DNA of 64,000 nucleotides, taken from Lachnospiraceae bacterium (lineage in GTDB: Bacteria; Bacillota; Clostridia; Lachnospirales; Lachnospiraceae). Location: positions 89,971 through 153,970 of the forward strand of contig JAEEJA010000095.1 of NCBI GenBank assembly GCA_016281605.1. Direction: 5' to 3'. Below the pieces are notes generated by a model. It saw only the letters and a program-made list of their open reading frames with translations, did not search any database and was not told the origin of the DNA. Shown here one piece after another: positions 25,446-34,656 of this stretch. The stretch's first letter is position 1. Every line of letters begins with the position of its first letter. The translations under genes and the position numbers were made by a program.

Positions 25446-26723
25446 ATGGCTATGAAGAAAAAGCCGGTTACCGGCATGAAGGATATATTGCCCAGAGAAA
25501 TGGAAATCCGTGATTATGTTATAGGGCAAATAAAGGAGACTTACAGAACATTTGGTTTTTCATCTATGGAGACCCCATGTGTAGAGCACATTGAGAATCT
25601 TTCCTCAAATCAGGGTGGAGAAAACGAAAAGCTAATATTTAAGATTTTGAAGCGTGGAGATAAGCTTTCGTCAGCCGTTTCTCGAATTTCTGAAGCTACA
25701 GTTCCTGATGTAAGCACTCTGACTGACAGTGGTCTTCGTTACGACCTTACTTTACCTCTGTCTCGTTACTATGCAAACAATGCAAATGAACTGGGAAGTC
25801 CTTTTAAAGCGCTCCAGATGGGAAATGTATGGAGAGCTGACAGACCTCAAAGAGGCAGGTATCGTCAGTTTATGCAGTGTGATATAGATATTTTGGGTGA
25901 ACCCACCATCCTGGCTGAGATAGAGCTTATCACTGCAACCACAACACTTCTTGGAAAGATAGGCTTTGAAAAATTTACCATACGTCTTAATAATCGAAAA
26001 ATGCTTAAGGCTATGGCTGCCTACAGTGGTTTTGGTGAAGCAGACTATGACAGCGTATTTATAACCCTTGACAAAATGGATAAAATCGGCCTTGAGGGGG
26101 TAAATTCCGAGCTTATAGAGCAGGGTTACTCTGAGGAGTCCGTAGACAAGTACTTGGATCTTTTTGATAAAGTCACTCCTGATGCAGAAGGTGTCAGATA
26201 CTTAAAGGATACCTTGGGGGAATACTTAGAACCGGGAATTGCCGAAGACCTGGAGACTATTATATCAAGTGTGGACAGTGTTAAGTCAGCTGACTTTAAG
26301 ATTGCGTTTGATCCTACATTGGTTCGTGGTATGAGCTACTATACCGGACCTATATTTGAGATATCCATGGATGAGTACGGCGGATCTGTGGGTGGTGGCG
26401 GACGTTATGATGAGATGATTGGTAAATTCACCGGTCAGAGTACTCCGGCTTGCGGTTTTTCTATCGGTTTCGAGCGAATAGTTATGCTTCTCTTAGAGCG
26501 AGATTATCAGGTTCCTACAAGTAAAAATAAGGTTTGTTACTTAGTCGAGAAGAACATGCCTTCCGAAAAAATGCTTGAGATCCTTAAGAAAGCTAAAGAG
26601 GAAAGAGAACAAGGTACAATCGTAAATATTGCAATCATGAAGAAAAATAAGAAATTCCAGAAAGAACAGATGGAAAAAGAAGGTTATACCGAATTTGTAG
26701 ATTTTTTTGTTAATAAATTGTAA
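25446..26723 (+). CDS. hisS: Histidyl-tRNA synthetase
   Basis: 425 residues from the ATG at 25446; the frame is open further upstream, but the promoter lies at 25377-25405 and the ribosome site AAAGGAA precedes this ATG. Class II motifs: motif 1 around TGMKDILPREMEIRDYV, motif 2 WRADRPQRGRYRQF, and the HisRS-specific LVRGMSYYTGP and GGGGRYDEMIG. The C-terminal anticodon-binding domain is short but present. Motif 2 (W-R-A-D-R-P-Q with QCDIDILG after it) looks more like the archaeal/eukaryotic-style HisRS branch than the common bacterial FRYERPQ form. The enzyme charges tRNA-His. A free-standing HisZ-type regulator is less likely because both HisRS-specific motifs are intact. Confidence 0.85.
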   Translation: MAMKKKPVTGMKDILPREMEIRDYVIGQIKETYRTFGFSSMETPCVEHIENLSSNQGGENEKLIFKILKRGDKLSSAVSRISEATVPDVSTLTDSGLRYDLTLPLSRYYANNANELGSPFKALQMGNVWRADRPQRGRYRQFMQCDIDILGEPTILAEIELITATTTLLGKIGFEKFTIRLNNRKMLKAMAAYSGFGEADYDSVFITLDKMDKIGLEGVNSELIEQGYSEESVDKYLDLFDKVTPDAEGVRYLKDTLGEYLEPGIAEDLETIISSVDSVKSADFKIAFDPTLVRGMSYYTGPIFEISMDEYGGSVGGGGRYDEMIGKFTGQSTPACGFSIGFERIVMLLLERDYQVPTSKNKVCYLVEKNMPSEKMLEILKKAKEEREQGTIVNIAIMKKNKKFQKEQMEKEGYTEFVDFFVNKL

Positions 26724-26926
26724 TAATTTTTCATTATGAATTTGAGGCTATATATGTTACAATTTTGTCAAATGGGTGGTTGTGAATAAGAATTAAAAAT
26801 GTAAATTTTATTACCTTTTATACTAACGTATCTTTTATTCGTTAAAATTATTACATTTAATTAGTACATTGTGTGTACATATTACACATTGTAATACAAT
26901 TAAACATTTTAAAAGGAGGTTTAACA

Positions 26927-28231
26927 ATGAAAAAGTTAACAAAGAAAGCTTTAGCTCTCACTCTTTGTGCCAGCATGGTTTTCGGCAGCGCATTTACAGG
27001 TGCCAATGCTGATGCAAAGAAGAAAAGCAAAAAAGTCACAATCTCAAAGACAAAGCTTACTCTTTCTGTTGACCAGTCAAAGAAACTTACTCTTAAGAAA
27101 GGAAAAAAGACACTTAAGTGTAAAACCTGGTCATCCAGCGATTCTACAGTAGCTACTGTAGGAAAGAAGACAGGTAAGGTAACCGGTGTTTCAGAGGGAA
27201 GTGCAGTTATTAAGGCCAAGTTCAAAGGTAAGGTTTATAAGTGCAAGGTAACAGTTAAGTCTGATGCTACACCTTCACCATCAGCTACACCATCTACAAA
27301 GCCAGGTGTATCTGCTTCACCTACAGTAAGACCTTCAGGTTCACCCGGAACATCAACCAGACCAACTACTAGGCCTTCATCAAATCCTACTACAGATCCT
27401 TCAGATAATCCTACTCCAACTCCCGGTATAGAGGATAACGGATTTAATTATGAAGACGATGTAACTTATGTTGACAACGCTAAGAATGTTAGAGTTGAAT
27501 TCCAGATCAATAAAGATGTTGTTTCCGAAGAAGAGCTTATTGAACTCGGCTACGATGTAACAGATGGCGTTGCTTCTAAGGATACTATCTGCGAAGTAAG
27601 AGAATACACCTTCCAGAAGCTTCCTAACACACTCAGAGGATTACAGACTATTCCTCTTACAGGAGAATATTCTTTCGAAGATCCTATCGATGGTTATGAG
27701 TATGAAGAAGATGGAATCGGATTCAATACTATGATGGCTTCTGCTTGTGTAGCGGCTACATTTAGAGGATACTCAAATCCTTCAGACCCAATGGGTGATA
27801 AGGATCCTATGGTTCAGGAGTGCAGAAAAATGTTCGAGTACTTAAATGGACCTCGCGAAGCTAACAATATCGCTAATGCCCGTTGGCAGACATGTGTACA
27901 GAGCATGAAGGATGCTACAACAGTTCATCCAAATGTATACTTAAGCTACTTCGGAGCTAAGTCAGATCTCTTCTATGAGGATCCGGGCGAAGGAAACTAT
28001 AAGCTTACTGTTTATCGCGGACCTTACATGATTCCTGAAAAGGAAACTATTACCGGTAAGAGACCCGCGACATACATGATGTTCATCGGAAACGGTGATG
28101 AGCAAAACGATTGGGGAACTGACAGATATATCGATGTTTGGAAGTCTTCAGACGGAAATTGGTATTCATGGGATGATAATTATCTTCATGTAACAGCTAA
28201 TAACTTCAGAACTCCTGAAGAGGGATTCTAA
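26927..28231 (+). CDS. Secreted Big_2 protein with unknown C-terminal domain
   Basis: 434 residues from the ATG at 26927, directly behind AAAGGAGG. A signal peptide ends near ANADA (about 29). A Lys-rich Big_2 Ig-like domain (about 35-115, TWSSSDSTVATVGKKTGKVT) is followed by a Ser/Thr/Pro linker (about 118-175) and a C-terminal domain of about 255 residues that I do not recognise. The latter has many acidic and aromatic residues and the segments SFEDPIDGYEYEEDGIGF and PGEGNYKLTVYRGPYM. No catalytic motif is evident. It probably binds to the cell surface or to a glycan. It forms a single-gene unit with a terminator downstream. Confidence 0.75.
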   Translation: MKKLTKKALALTLCASMVFGSAFTGANADAKKKSKKVTISKTKLTLSVDQSKKLTLKKGKKTLKCKTWSSSDSTVATVGKKTGKVTGVSEGSAVIKAKFKGKVYKCKVTVKSDATPSPSATPSTKPGVSASPTVRPSGSPGTSTRPTTRPSSNPTTDPSDNPTPTPGIEDNGFNYEDDVTYVDNAKNVRVEFQINKDVVSEEELIELGYDVTDGVASKDTICEVREYTFQKLPNTLRGLQTIPLTGEYSFEDPIDGYEYEEDGIGFNTMMASACVAATFRGYSNPSDPMGDKDPMVQECRKMFEYLNGPREANNIANARWQTCVQSMKDATTVHPNVYLSYFGAKSDLFYEDPGEGNYKLTVYRGPYMIPEKETITGKRPATYMMFIGNGDEQNDWGTDRYIDVWKSSDGNWYSWDDNYLHVTANNFRTPEEGF

Positions 28232-28292
28232 GATAGTAGCGTGAATTAAGAGCAATAGTTCATTAAGAACTACTGACTAAATAACAAAATCA

Positions 28293-28334
28293 AAGGGGCT
28301 GTCGCACTAAGTATAATGCAACAGCCCCTTTTTT
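28293..28334 (+). terminator. Strong intrinsic terminator
   Basis: Arms AAGGGGCTGT and ACAGCCCCTT enclose an 18-nt loop and are followed by six T residues on the plus strand, after the Big_2 gene. Confidence 0.9.
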
Positions 28335-28363
28335 ATATAATTAATAATAGATTTTATATGCAC

Positions 28364-29656
28364 CTACTGCAGATAATACTGATGTCTGTCCTGCATAAAC
28401 TTCTCTTCATTATAGACAAGTAGGATATCATCAAATCTTTCTACGCTTTGCAAAGTGTCAAATATACTTGAGTTTGCATATCTTAGGTCTATCATGTAAA
28501 TATAATCATAATCCTGACAAAGGTAAGGCACAAGCGCATTGGAGTAAGAATCCTTAACCATGATAAGGGTTGAACCGTCATCCTTAGGTGTATCAATTAT
28601 TACCTGACTGTAATTACCTGAAAGAAAATACTCGTACTTATCAGCAGTTTTTAGCTTTTCTGGATAGTACATGGTCTTTCCCTTTGTTATTTCTCCGGAA
28701 TCATTAATAGTTACGTCCGCCTTCTCTGCAGCCTCTATATCAGGCTTTTCTATAACATCAGCCTCTACCTTGAGGTGAATCTTATTGTATGTTGTACCAT
28801 AAAAATCATCTGCTAACTTAACATACTTAAATCCGTCCGGCTTGGTTATCAGGTCGCTCTTACCTGATTTATCGGATTTTGAATCCTTCTTTTTCTCATT
28901 TTCAGAGCTTGAATCAGAATCAGATTTTTTATTCTTATCTGTATCAGAGTCCGAATTCATACCTTCTCTGGTGTCATCGGTTCCCTTGACTCCAAGGGAA
29001 TTTTTGATCTCTTCGTATCCATATGCTGCTCCAAGCGCTGTCCAGTGGTGATCCGTCCGATAATATATATATTCATCATCATGCTTTTTAAGTGGTTCAA
29101 GTAAGTTGATAATTACTGAATCCGAATCATTTATCTTCTTAGCAAGCTTCTTCTCCATGTATTCCTGCATACTGCACTTGCTCGAAAACATCGGAAGCTT
29201 TGATTTTAATGCCCTCGCCTTACCCGGAACCAATACAACTTTCACATGCTTAGTTCCTATGCTTTCCGATGCCATGTTGACAAACTTAGATACATAGCGC
29301 GCATTTTCCTTTATAACATCTTTTTCAAAATCAGAATCCTCATACTTTTCTATGAGATAATCATCCTTCCCGATGTATATATCATTTATCAGCTTTTTTC
29401 CTGTGGTTATGTCTGCCTTGGTTTTTATGGTTACCCAGCCGTCACGAAAAGCAAAGTGATCACTTAGGTAATCCACAAATCCCTTCTGGAACTTACCGTT
29501 TAAAATCCTCGATAAGCTAACCTTTGGAAATGTAGCGAGTTTTCTTTTTTCTAACTCTGAATAACTCTTATTTCGATTCATAACAGTAAATACAATCATG
29601 GCTGATATGTATAGTACAGATAGAATAATCAAAGAATATTGTAATTTTCTTTTCAT
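28364..29656 (-). CDS. DHHW-motif protein (AlgX/DltX-like acyl-transfer partner)
   Basis: 430 residues from the ATG at 29656 with GGTGA 7 nt upstream. A single N-terminal membrane segment (about 5-25) anchors the protein outside the membrane. The central domain carries the DHHW signature (YYRTDHHWTALGAAYGY), the SGNH-like catalytic His site of the AlgX/DHHW family. An acidic Ser/Asp/Lys-rich insertion follows (about 235-265). Next comes VKDSYSNALVPYL, the Ser-containing family motif, here with Asp-Ser-Tyr. These proteins work with MBOAT transferases to pass acetyl or other acyl groups to surface polysaccharides. The MBOAT gene ends 25 nt upstream. Confidence 0.87.
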   Translation of the reverse strand: MKRKLQYSLIILSVLYISAMIVFTVMNRNKSYSELEKRKLATFPKVSLSRILNGKFQKGFVDYLSDHFAFRDGWVTIKTKADITTGKKLINDIYIGKDDYLIEKYEDSDFEKDVIKENARYVSKFVNMASESIGTKHVKVVLVPGKARALKSKLPMFSSKCSMQEYMEKKLAKKINDSDSVIINLLEPLKKHDDEYIYYRTDHHWTALGAAYGYEEIKNSLGVKGTDDTREGMNSDSDTDKNKKSDSDSSSENEKKKDSKSDKSGKSDLITKPDGFKYVKLADDFYGTTYNKIHLKVEADVIEKPDIEAAEKADVTINDSGEITKGKTMYYPEKLKTADKYEYFLSGNYSQVIIDTPKDDGSTLIMVKDSYSNALVPYLCQDYDYIYMIDLRYANSSIFDTLQSVERFDDILLVYNEEKFMQDRHQYYLQ

Positions 29657-29681
29657 AAATATCACCAATTAATAACATTAG

Positions 29682-31166
29682 TTAAAATCTAAAATATAAG
29701 AATGGATTATAAGTACTTGAAACCATGTATGCACTGCAAAGAAAGAGACAAGTTATAACAAATAAAACTCTTCCAATCCATGCTGCACTTTCAGATTTAC
29801 CAAACACCTTTATACAAAGCTTTTTGATAAGTGAAAATGATCCTATAAGGCCTATCAAGAGTAATATTATATTACTCATCACCATAAATGCTGCGTCTCT
29901 GCTTACAAGCCCCTTTCCGGCATTAAAGCAAAGGCTCTTTACAAAATCACTTCCGTACTTTACATCACTGAATGAGAAAATAGCCCAGCCAATAACTACG
30001 AGCACAAATGTGTATATCCATGATATAAGCTTTGGAAGTTTCTCTAATACCTTAAGGAATCCAAGCTTTTCTATCAGTAAGAGTATAGCGTAGTACACTC
30101 CCCAAAGCACAAAATTCCAGCTGGCTCCGTGCCAAAGTCCCGTAAGCAGCCATACAATCGCTATATTTAATATCTGTCGTCCTTTACCCTTCCTGTTTCC
30201 GCCAAGAGGTATGTAAACATACTCCTTAAACCATGTACTCAGGCTTATGTGCCACCTTCGCCAGAATTCCGTGATAGATCTGGATTCGTAAGGATGTTCA
30301 AAGTTTTCAGAAAAATTAAATCCAAAAAGCTTTCCGAGACCTATTGCCATATCGGAGTATCCTGAAAAATCAAAGTAAATCTGTAAAGTAAATGCAAATA
30401 CACCGAGCCACGCGGTAAAGGTTGAAAGTTCAGATCTTTCCATAACCCTTATGCTATCCCAGAGAGCACCTACGTTATTTGCTATGAGAACCTTCTTTCC
30501 AAGTCCGATACTGAATCGGAATATGCCCTCGGAAGCCATATCAACTGTTTCCTTACGGCTCCTGATTTCCTTGTCGACAGTCTTGTACCTTACTATAGGA
30601 CCTGCTATAAGCTGAGGAAACATAGATATATAAGTCGAAAAGCTTACAATGTTTTTATTTACATTTACATTCTTCCTGTAAACATCTATTACATAGCTCA
30701 TAGCCTGAAATGTATAGAAACTGATGCCTATGGGAAGCGCAACCTTTAGAAGATCTATGTTTTTATCCGCTGTCCCTATAACAATCTTATCTATGTCTGT
30801 ATGGAATAAATCATTAATTGTATTTACTATAAATCCGGTATACTTAAAAACTCCAAGATAAAAAAGGTTGAAAACCACTGATATAACCAGTATAACCCTG
30901 GTGGTATGCTTTTCTTTTGTTTTATCCGATATGCTTTTATTATAAGCTTCATCAAGCTTAGCCCTGTGTGATATCAAGAGACCGAACAGAAAATTAAATA
31001 CTATGGATATAATCATAAGTATTGTGTAAGCCGGTCTGTCCCATGCGTAAAAAACCAGGCTAAACGCAGTAAGCACCGCATTCTTTAAGAAACGCGGTGC
31101 AATATAATAACACAATAATACAATTGGTAAAAATACAAATAAAAACTCTATATTACTGAAAACCAT
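29682..31166 (-). CDS. MBOAT-family membrane O-acyltransferase
   Basis: 494 residues from the ATG at 31166 (GAAAGG upstream), with about ten or eleven hydrophobic segments. Family motifs: PIGISFYTFQAMSYVIDVYR, QLIAGPIVRYK, YFDFSGYSDMAIGLGKLFGF, the RRWHISLSTWFKEYVYIPLG block with its invariant His, and GLWHGASWNFVLWG with the catalytic His. It transfers acyl groups across the membrane to an outside acceptor, as in AlgI/DltB/PatA. The acceptor is unknown; the neighbours (DHHW, SGNH, DUF4358) point to a wall or capsule glycan. Operon order: SGNH, DUF4358, MBOAT, DHHW. Confidence 0.92.
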   Translation of the reverse strand: MVFSNIEFLFVFLPIVLLCYYIAPRFLKNAVLTAFSLVFYAWDRPAYTILMIISIVFNFLFGLLISHRAKLDEAYNKSISDKTKEKHTTRVILVISVVFNLFYLGVFKYTGFIVNTINDLFHTDIDKIVIGTADKNIDLLKVALPIGISFYTFQAMSYVIDVYRKNVNVNKNIVSFSTYISMFPQLIAGPIVRYKTVDKEIRSRKETVDMASEGIFRFSIGLGKKVLIANNVGALWDSIRVMERSELSTFTAWLGVFAFTLQIYFDFSGYSDMAIGLGKLFGFNFSENFEHPYESRSITEFWRRWHISLSTWFKEYVYIPLGGNRKGKGRQILNIAIVWLLTGLWHGASWNFVLWGVYYAILLLIEKLGFLKVLEKLPKLISWIYTFVLVVIGWAIFSFSDVKYGSDFVKSLCFNAGKGLVSRDAAFMVMSNIILLLIGLIGSFSLIKKLCIKVFGKSESAAWIGRVLFVITCLFLCSAYMVSSTYNPFLYFRF

Positions 31167-31212
31167 CGGTTTGCCTTTCAAGAACTAAATCAGTTTTATC
31201 GTAAGTAAAGAA

Positions 31213-31728
31213 TTATGCATTCTTGTTAAATGCTTTGACAGCCTTTGAGTTTCCGCTTGTATCTAAGATAAAAAGATATACAAAATTTCCCTTTGAACCT
31301 ATCTTTGCGTTTTTCATAAGCTTCTTACCTGTAGCACTGAAGTAATTCTCATTGCCACTGGTCTCATTCTTTACATATTTTTTAAGCTTTTTCTTAATTT
31401 TATTTACATTAGCTGAACCATCAGCCTCGCAAACAAAGCTTACGTACTCATACTTACTGTTTGACTTCTTAGCAGCTTTGTAAGAAGTAAAAAGCTTTGC
31501 AGAAACGCCTAAGATGTTGGAATACTTACCGAAAACATTGGTTCTGGCGGTATTAATCTCATTATCATCACTTAATGGATAAGACTTTCCGTATGCACCG
31601 GAAACCGCAGTATAAATGCTGCTTGGTGTAGCTGCTGCAGCTGCTTCCTCTGGCATCGCAACAGTAAATGATAAAGCAAACATGAGTACAATTGCTGATA
31701 TATACTTTAATGCACTTCTTTTATTCAT
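31213..31728 (-). CDS. Secreted DUF4358-like protein
   Basis: 171 residues. A signal peptide ends near AMPEEAAAA. The mature part has the DUF4358 look: an early Tyr/Leu-rich segment, KLFTSYKAAKKS and the strand YEYVSFVCEADGSANVNKIK, ending in a short strand FVYLFILDTSG. The function is unknown. Members are found beside MBOAT/DHHW genes in Clostridia, as here, so a role as an accessory of O-acylation is likely, by context. Assignment to the family is by eye and moderate. Confidence 0.6.
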   Translation of the reverse strand: MNKRSALKYISAIVLMFALSFTVAMPEEAAAAATPSSIYTAVSGAYGKSYPLSDDNEINTARTNVFGKYSNILGVSAKLFTSYKAAKKSNSKYEYVSFVCEADGSANVNKIKKKLKKYVKNETSGNENYFSATGKKLMKNAKIGSKGNFVYLFILDTSGNSKAVKAFNKNA

Positions 31729-31806
31729 TTATTTTCTCTCCCTATTCTTTATTATCATCTATCCCTTTATATTTATTGAATTTTAATACTATTCATAATT
31801 CTAAAA

Positions 31807-32886
31807 TCAATACAAATAATCATCTAACCATATCATAAGGTCTTTCATTACATTTATAGTTGCTGCAGATGTCCAGTGACAACCATCACCTGCATCTGAC
31901 TCAGCACTTAAATATCCATCCTCACCTGTAATGATTTCGGAATAATCATAATAATATACATTATCCTTAGTTTCAGCAAATGCTTCGTACTCATGATTGA
32001 AGTTATCTCTCTGTACAGGTGTAGGGATATTAAGGCTTGATGTCTTACCTGTAGGCGACACAGCCATAATTACAACCTTGACATTCTCATTTATCTGCTG
32101 AAGTGAAGATATAATTTCATCGAAATTACTTATAGTATCGAGTGTATCCTGGTTAGTTGCTTCATTCATACCTACCAGCAAGCAAACTATATCCGGCTTG
32201 TAAACTGCTGTTCTCTCAAGAGCTGAAACATTTGATCCTTTATATGAGTAATCCGAATCATTTATAATCTTATATGTGGTAGTACCCTCTTTTCCAAGTA
32301 TGAGAGTATTCTTTGGAAGCTCACCCTTAGCCCACTCTGAGATACCTTCTACGTAACACTCACCAACTATAGCCATCTTAGGCTTAGCAGGAAGAACATA
32401 AGCTTCAAGCGCTTCACTGGCATCACCCTGGGCAATTTTACCATCCTTACTCTTCTTCTCAGGTATAACCTGATAATAGTACTTAGTACGCTTTGTTACT
32501 GTAGTATCCGTATACTCATTAGTTTCAGTATTTCCGATAGCTTCAAATGTGCCCTCTGCCGTATCGGCACGAAGTACACTGTAGCTTGTTGCTGACTCAA
32601 AAGCTTCCCATGAAAGTGCGACCTTACCCTTAGTATCAGTAACCGTAGGCTCTACGCTACCCGAGAACTTCTCAACCTTAGTAGTATCACTCTTCTTTGA
32701 TGTACTTGAAGAGTCAGAGCCCTTAGAGCACTTCACAACTATCAATATAACTATTATTAAAACGGCCACGACTGCTACAGCACCTATCACAAGCCTCTGA
32801 CGGGCTTTTCTTGCAGCCTCGGCCCTTGCTAATCTCAATTCTTCCCTTCTTTTTCTACGGGAAATATCATCTCTCGAACTGGCCAT
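31807..32886 (-). CDS. Membrane-anchored SGNH-type hydrolase with fibronectin III domain
   Basis: 359 residues from the ATG at 32886 (a TTG four codons earlier sits on the ribosome site). A basic cytoplasmic N-terminus is followed by one membrane segment (VIGAVAVVAVLIIVILIV), a fibronectin III domain (about 80-170, VALSWEAFESATSYSVLRAD) and an SGNH-like domain. In the latter block I is GECYVEG rather than GDS, block III is LLVGMNEATN (Gly and Asn present) and the His block is GCHWTSAA. Loss of the Ser at block I is atypical and may mean an acyl-binding or altered hydrolase. It heads the DUF4358-MBOAT-DHHW set and probably works with it at the surface. Confidence 0.75.
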   Translation of the reverse strand: MASSRDDISRRKRREELRLARAEAARKARQRLVIGAVAVVAVLIIVILIVVKCSKGSDSSSTSKKSDTTKVEKFSGSVEPTVTDTKGKVALSWEAFESATSYSVLRADTAEGTFEAIGNTETNEYTDTTVTKRTKYYYQVIPEKKSKDGKIAQGDASEALEAYVLPAKPKMAIVGECYVEGISEWAKGELPKNTLILGKEGTTTYKIINDSDYSYKGSNVSALERTAVYKPDIVCLLVGMNEATNQDTLDTISNFDEIISSLQQINENVKVVIMAVSPTGKTSSLNIPTPVQRDNFNHEYEAFAETKDNVYYYDYSEIITGEDGYLSAESDAGDGCHWTSAATINVMKDLMIWLDDYLY

Positions 32887-32981
32887 CTTATTATCCAACC
32901 TTTTAATAATTTATGTGACAAATCTTACTTCTATAATTTAGCCTAAAAATAGGGTATTTGTCAACCCAAAATGGTCATTCT

Positions 32982-34418
32982 TTACTCTTTTCCGTCCCAA
33001 CAATATGTACATAGTTTATCAGTATCTATTCCAACCGACTCTAACATGTCGTCAAGACGATTAAATCTAAGTGTTGTAAAATGTAATTCCTTGCGAATTT
33101 CCTCAACCATCTTCTCATATTCAGGCGTGTCAGGATTGGCATACTTACTGAGAATCTCTTCAGAAACATCGGTTGTTCCCTCAAGCTTAGCTATAACTCG
33201 CCTGGTTATAAGATCCATCTCTGAATTAGAACGTGAGAAATTCAGGTACTTACAAGCATATACAAGAGGTGGGCAGGCAGGTCTTATATGAACCTCCTTC
33301 GCTCCATTATCATAAAGAAACTCTGTGGTTTCTCTTAACTGAGTACCTCTAACTATGGAATCGTCAATAAGCAGCATACTCTTATCCTTGATAAGGTCGT
33401 TGACAGCTATAAGCTTCATCTTTGCTATCATATTACGCTTACTCTGTATGGTAGGCATAAAAGATCTTGACCATGTAGGAGTATACTTTATAAATGGTCT
33501 TGAAAATGGAATGCCTGACTCATTGGAATATCCTATAGCATGAGCTGTTCCTGAATCAGGAACTCCTGCGACTATATCAGGCTTTACATTATCGCGCTTA
33601 GCAAGACATGCGCCACAGTTGTAACGCATCTTCTCTACACTTATGCCCTCATATGAGCTTGACGGGTATCCATAATAAACCCAGAGAAATGTGCATATCT
33701 TCATCTTATCCCCTGGAGTAACTAGCGTTCTTACACCCTCCTGTGTGATAACATCTATCTCGCCGGGACCGAGTTCCTTGTATGTCTCGTATCCAAGCTT
33801 CTGAAATGCAAAATCCTCGAATGAAACACAGTAACTTTCGCTATCACCTGTTTCTTCGTCGGTATTAAGCTTCTTTCCTAAAACCACAGGTGTGCGTCCG
33901 TAGCTGTCACGAGCACAGAAAAGCCCCTTTGGAGTAAGGAGAAGCAACGAAAGAGAGCCATCTACGCTGTCAAGCGCGTACTTGATACCCTCTATAAGAT
34001 TTTCTTTTTGATTTATAATAGCTGCAACGAGCTCAGTAGAATTGATATCTCCTCCACTCATCTCTAAGAAATGTGAATTTCCTGCGGAGAAGAGGTCCTC
34101 TATAAGCTGCTGCTTATTATTTATCTTGCTTACTGTTGTTATGGCAAATGTTCCATGATGAGAACGCACTATCAGAGGCTGTGGTTCATAATCGGAGATA
34201 CATCCGATTCCCATGTAGCCGTCCATATCCTGTACGTCCTTGTCAAACTTGGTTCTAAAAGGTGAATTCTCGATATTATGTATGGCTCTGTCAAAGTCCT
34301 TACCATCATAAGTAACAAGTCCCGCCCTTCTGGTTCCAAGATGAGAATGATAATCTGTTCCGAAAAACAAATCAAATAAACAATTTTCTCTACCTACACA
34401 TCCAAAAAAGCCGCCCAT
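32982..34418 (-). CDS. PurF-like amidophosphoribosyltransferase lacking the Ntn cysteine
   Basis: 478 residues from the ATG at 34418, which has AAAGGAA 7 nt upstream. The N-terminal Ntn-glutaminase fold is present (YHSHLGTRRAGLVTYDG, GIGCISDYEPQPLIV, SGGDINSTELVAAII) but the mature N-terminus would be GGFFG where glutaminases have Cys-Gly-Ile. The nucleophile is therefore missing. The PRPP-binding domain is intact (LLIDDSIVRGTQLRET) along with KYTPTWSRSFMPT. The C-terminus has LCTYCWDGKE. So it may make phosphoribosylamine from free ammonia, or be a paralogue with another role. It is known as a widespread clade in gut anaerobes. No other purine genes are near. Confidence 0.85.
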   Translation of the reverse strand: MGGFFGCVGRENCLFDLFFGTDYHSHLGTRRAGLVTYDGKDFDRAIHNIENSPFRTKFDKDVQDMDGYMGIGCISDYEPQPLIVRSHHGTFAITTVSKINNKQQLIEDLFSAGNSHFLEMSGGDINSTELVAAIINQKENLIEGIKYALDSVDGSLSLLLLTPKGLFCARDSYGRTPVVLGKKLNTDEETGDSESYCVSFEDFAFQKLGYETYKELGPGEIDVITQEGVRTLVTPGDKMKICTFLWVYYGYPSSSYEGISVEKMRYNCGACLAKRDNVKPDIVAGVPDSGTAHAIGYSNESGIPFSRPFIKYTPTWSRSFMPTIQSKRNMIAKMKLIAVNDLIKDKSMLLIDDSIVRGTQLRETTEFLYDNGAKEVHIRPACPPLVYACKYLNFSRSNSEMDLITRRVIAKLEGTTDVSEEILSKYANPDTPEYEKMVEEIRKELHFTTLRFNRLDDMLESVGIDTDKLCTYCWDGKE

Positions 34419-34463
34419 AACTATTCCTTTCCTATAACAAAACAAATATTTCTAAAAGCCAAT

Positions 34464-34529
34464 ACTCGCTTGCGAGTACACCCACCCATACTTTGGCTTA
34501 GAGATGGGGGATTTCTCCTCCCAAGTTAA
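34464..34529 (-). repeat. Dispersed hairpin repeat, copy B
   Basis: It begins with the small palindrome ACTCGCTTGCGAGT (34464-34477), then CCCATACTTTGGCTTAGAGA with GTGGG-like partner TGGGGG and the shared ATTTCTCC tail (34485-34529). The layout equals copies A and C. It lies just upstream of the purF-like gene. Confidence 0.65.
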
Positions 34530-34597
34530 CCACTCCTTATTGTAGCAGTGTTTTGGATTTGCTTCAAGAGTTTTTTGTAATCTTATGGTGTTTTATA

Positions 34598-34639
34598 ATG
34601 ATTATCATATGATGATTATCTTATGATGATTATCTTTTA
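34598..34639. repeat. Three tandem 14-bp repeats (ATGATTATC core)
   Basis: ATGATTATC starts at 34598, 34612 and 34626, exact period 14 bp, with ATATG, TTATG and TTTTA as the spacer parts. The first copy is part of an 11-bp dyad ATGATTATCAT. It lies between the P-type ATPase stop and the purF-like start. Confidence 0.6.
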
Positions 34640-34656
34640 TTGGGGACATATCTTGA

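Noticed and set aside
26869..26897. TTGTGT-N17-TAATAC as promoter of the Big_2 gene
   Set aside because: Both hexamers are poor and many AT-rich alternatives fit as well in this gap.
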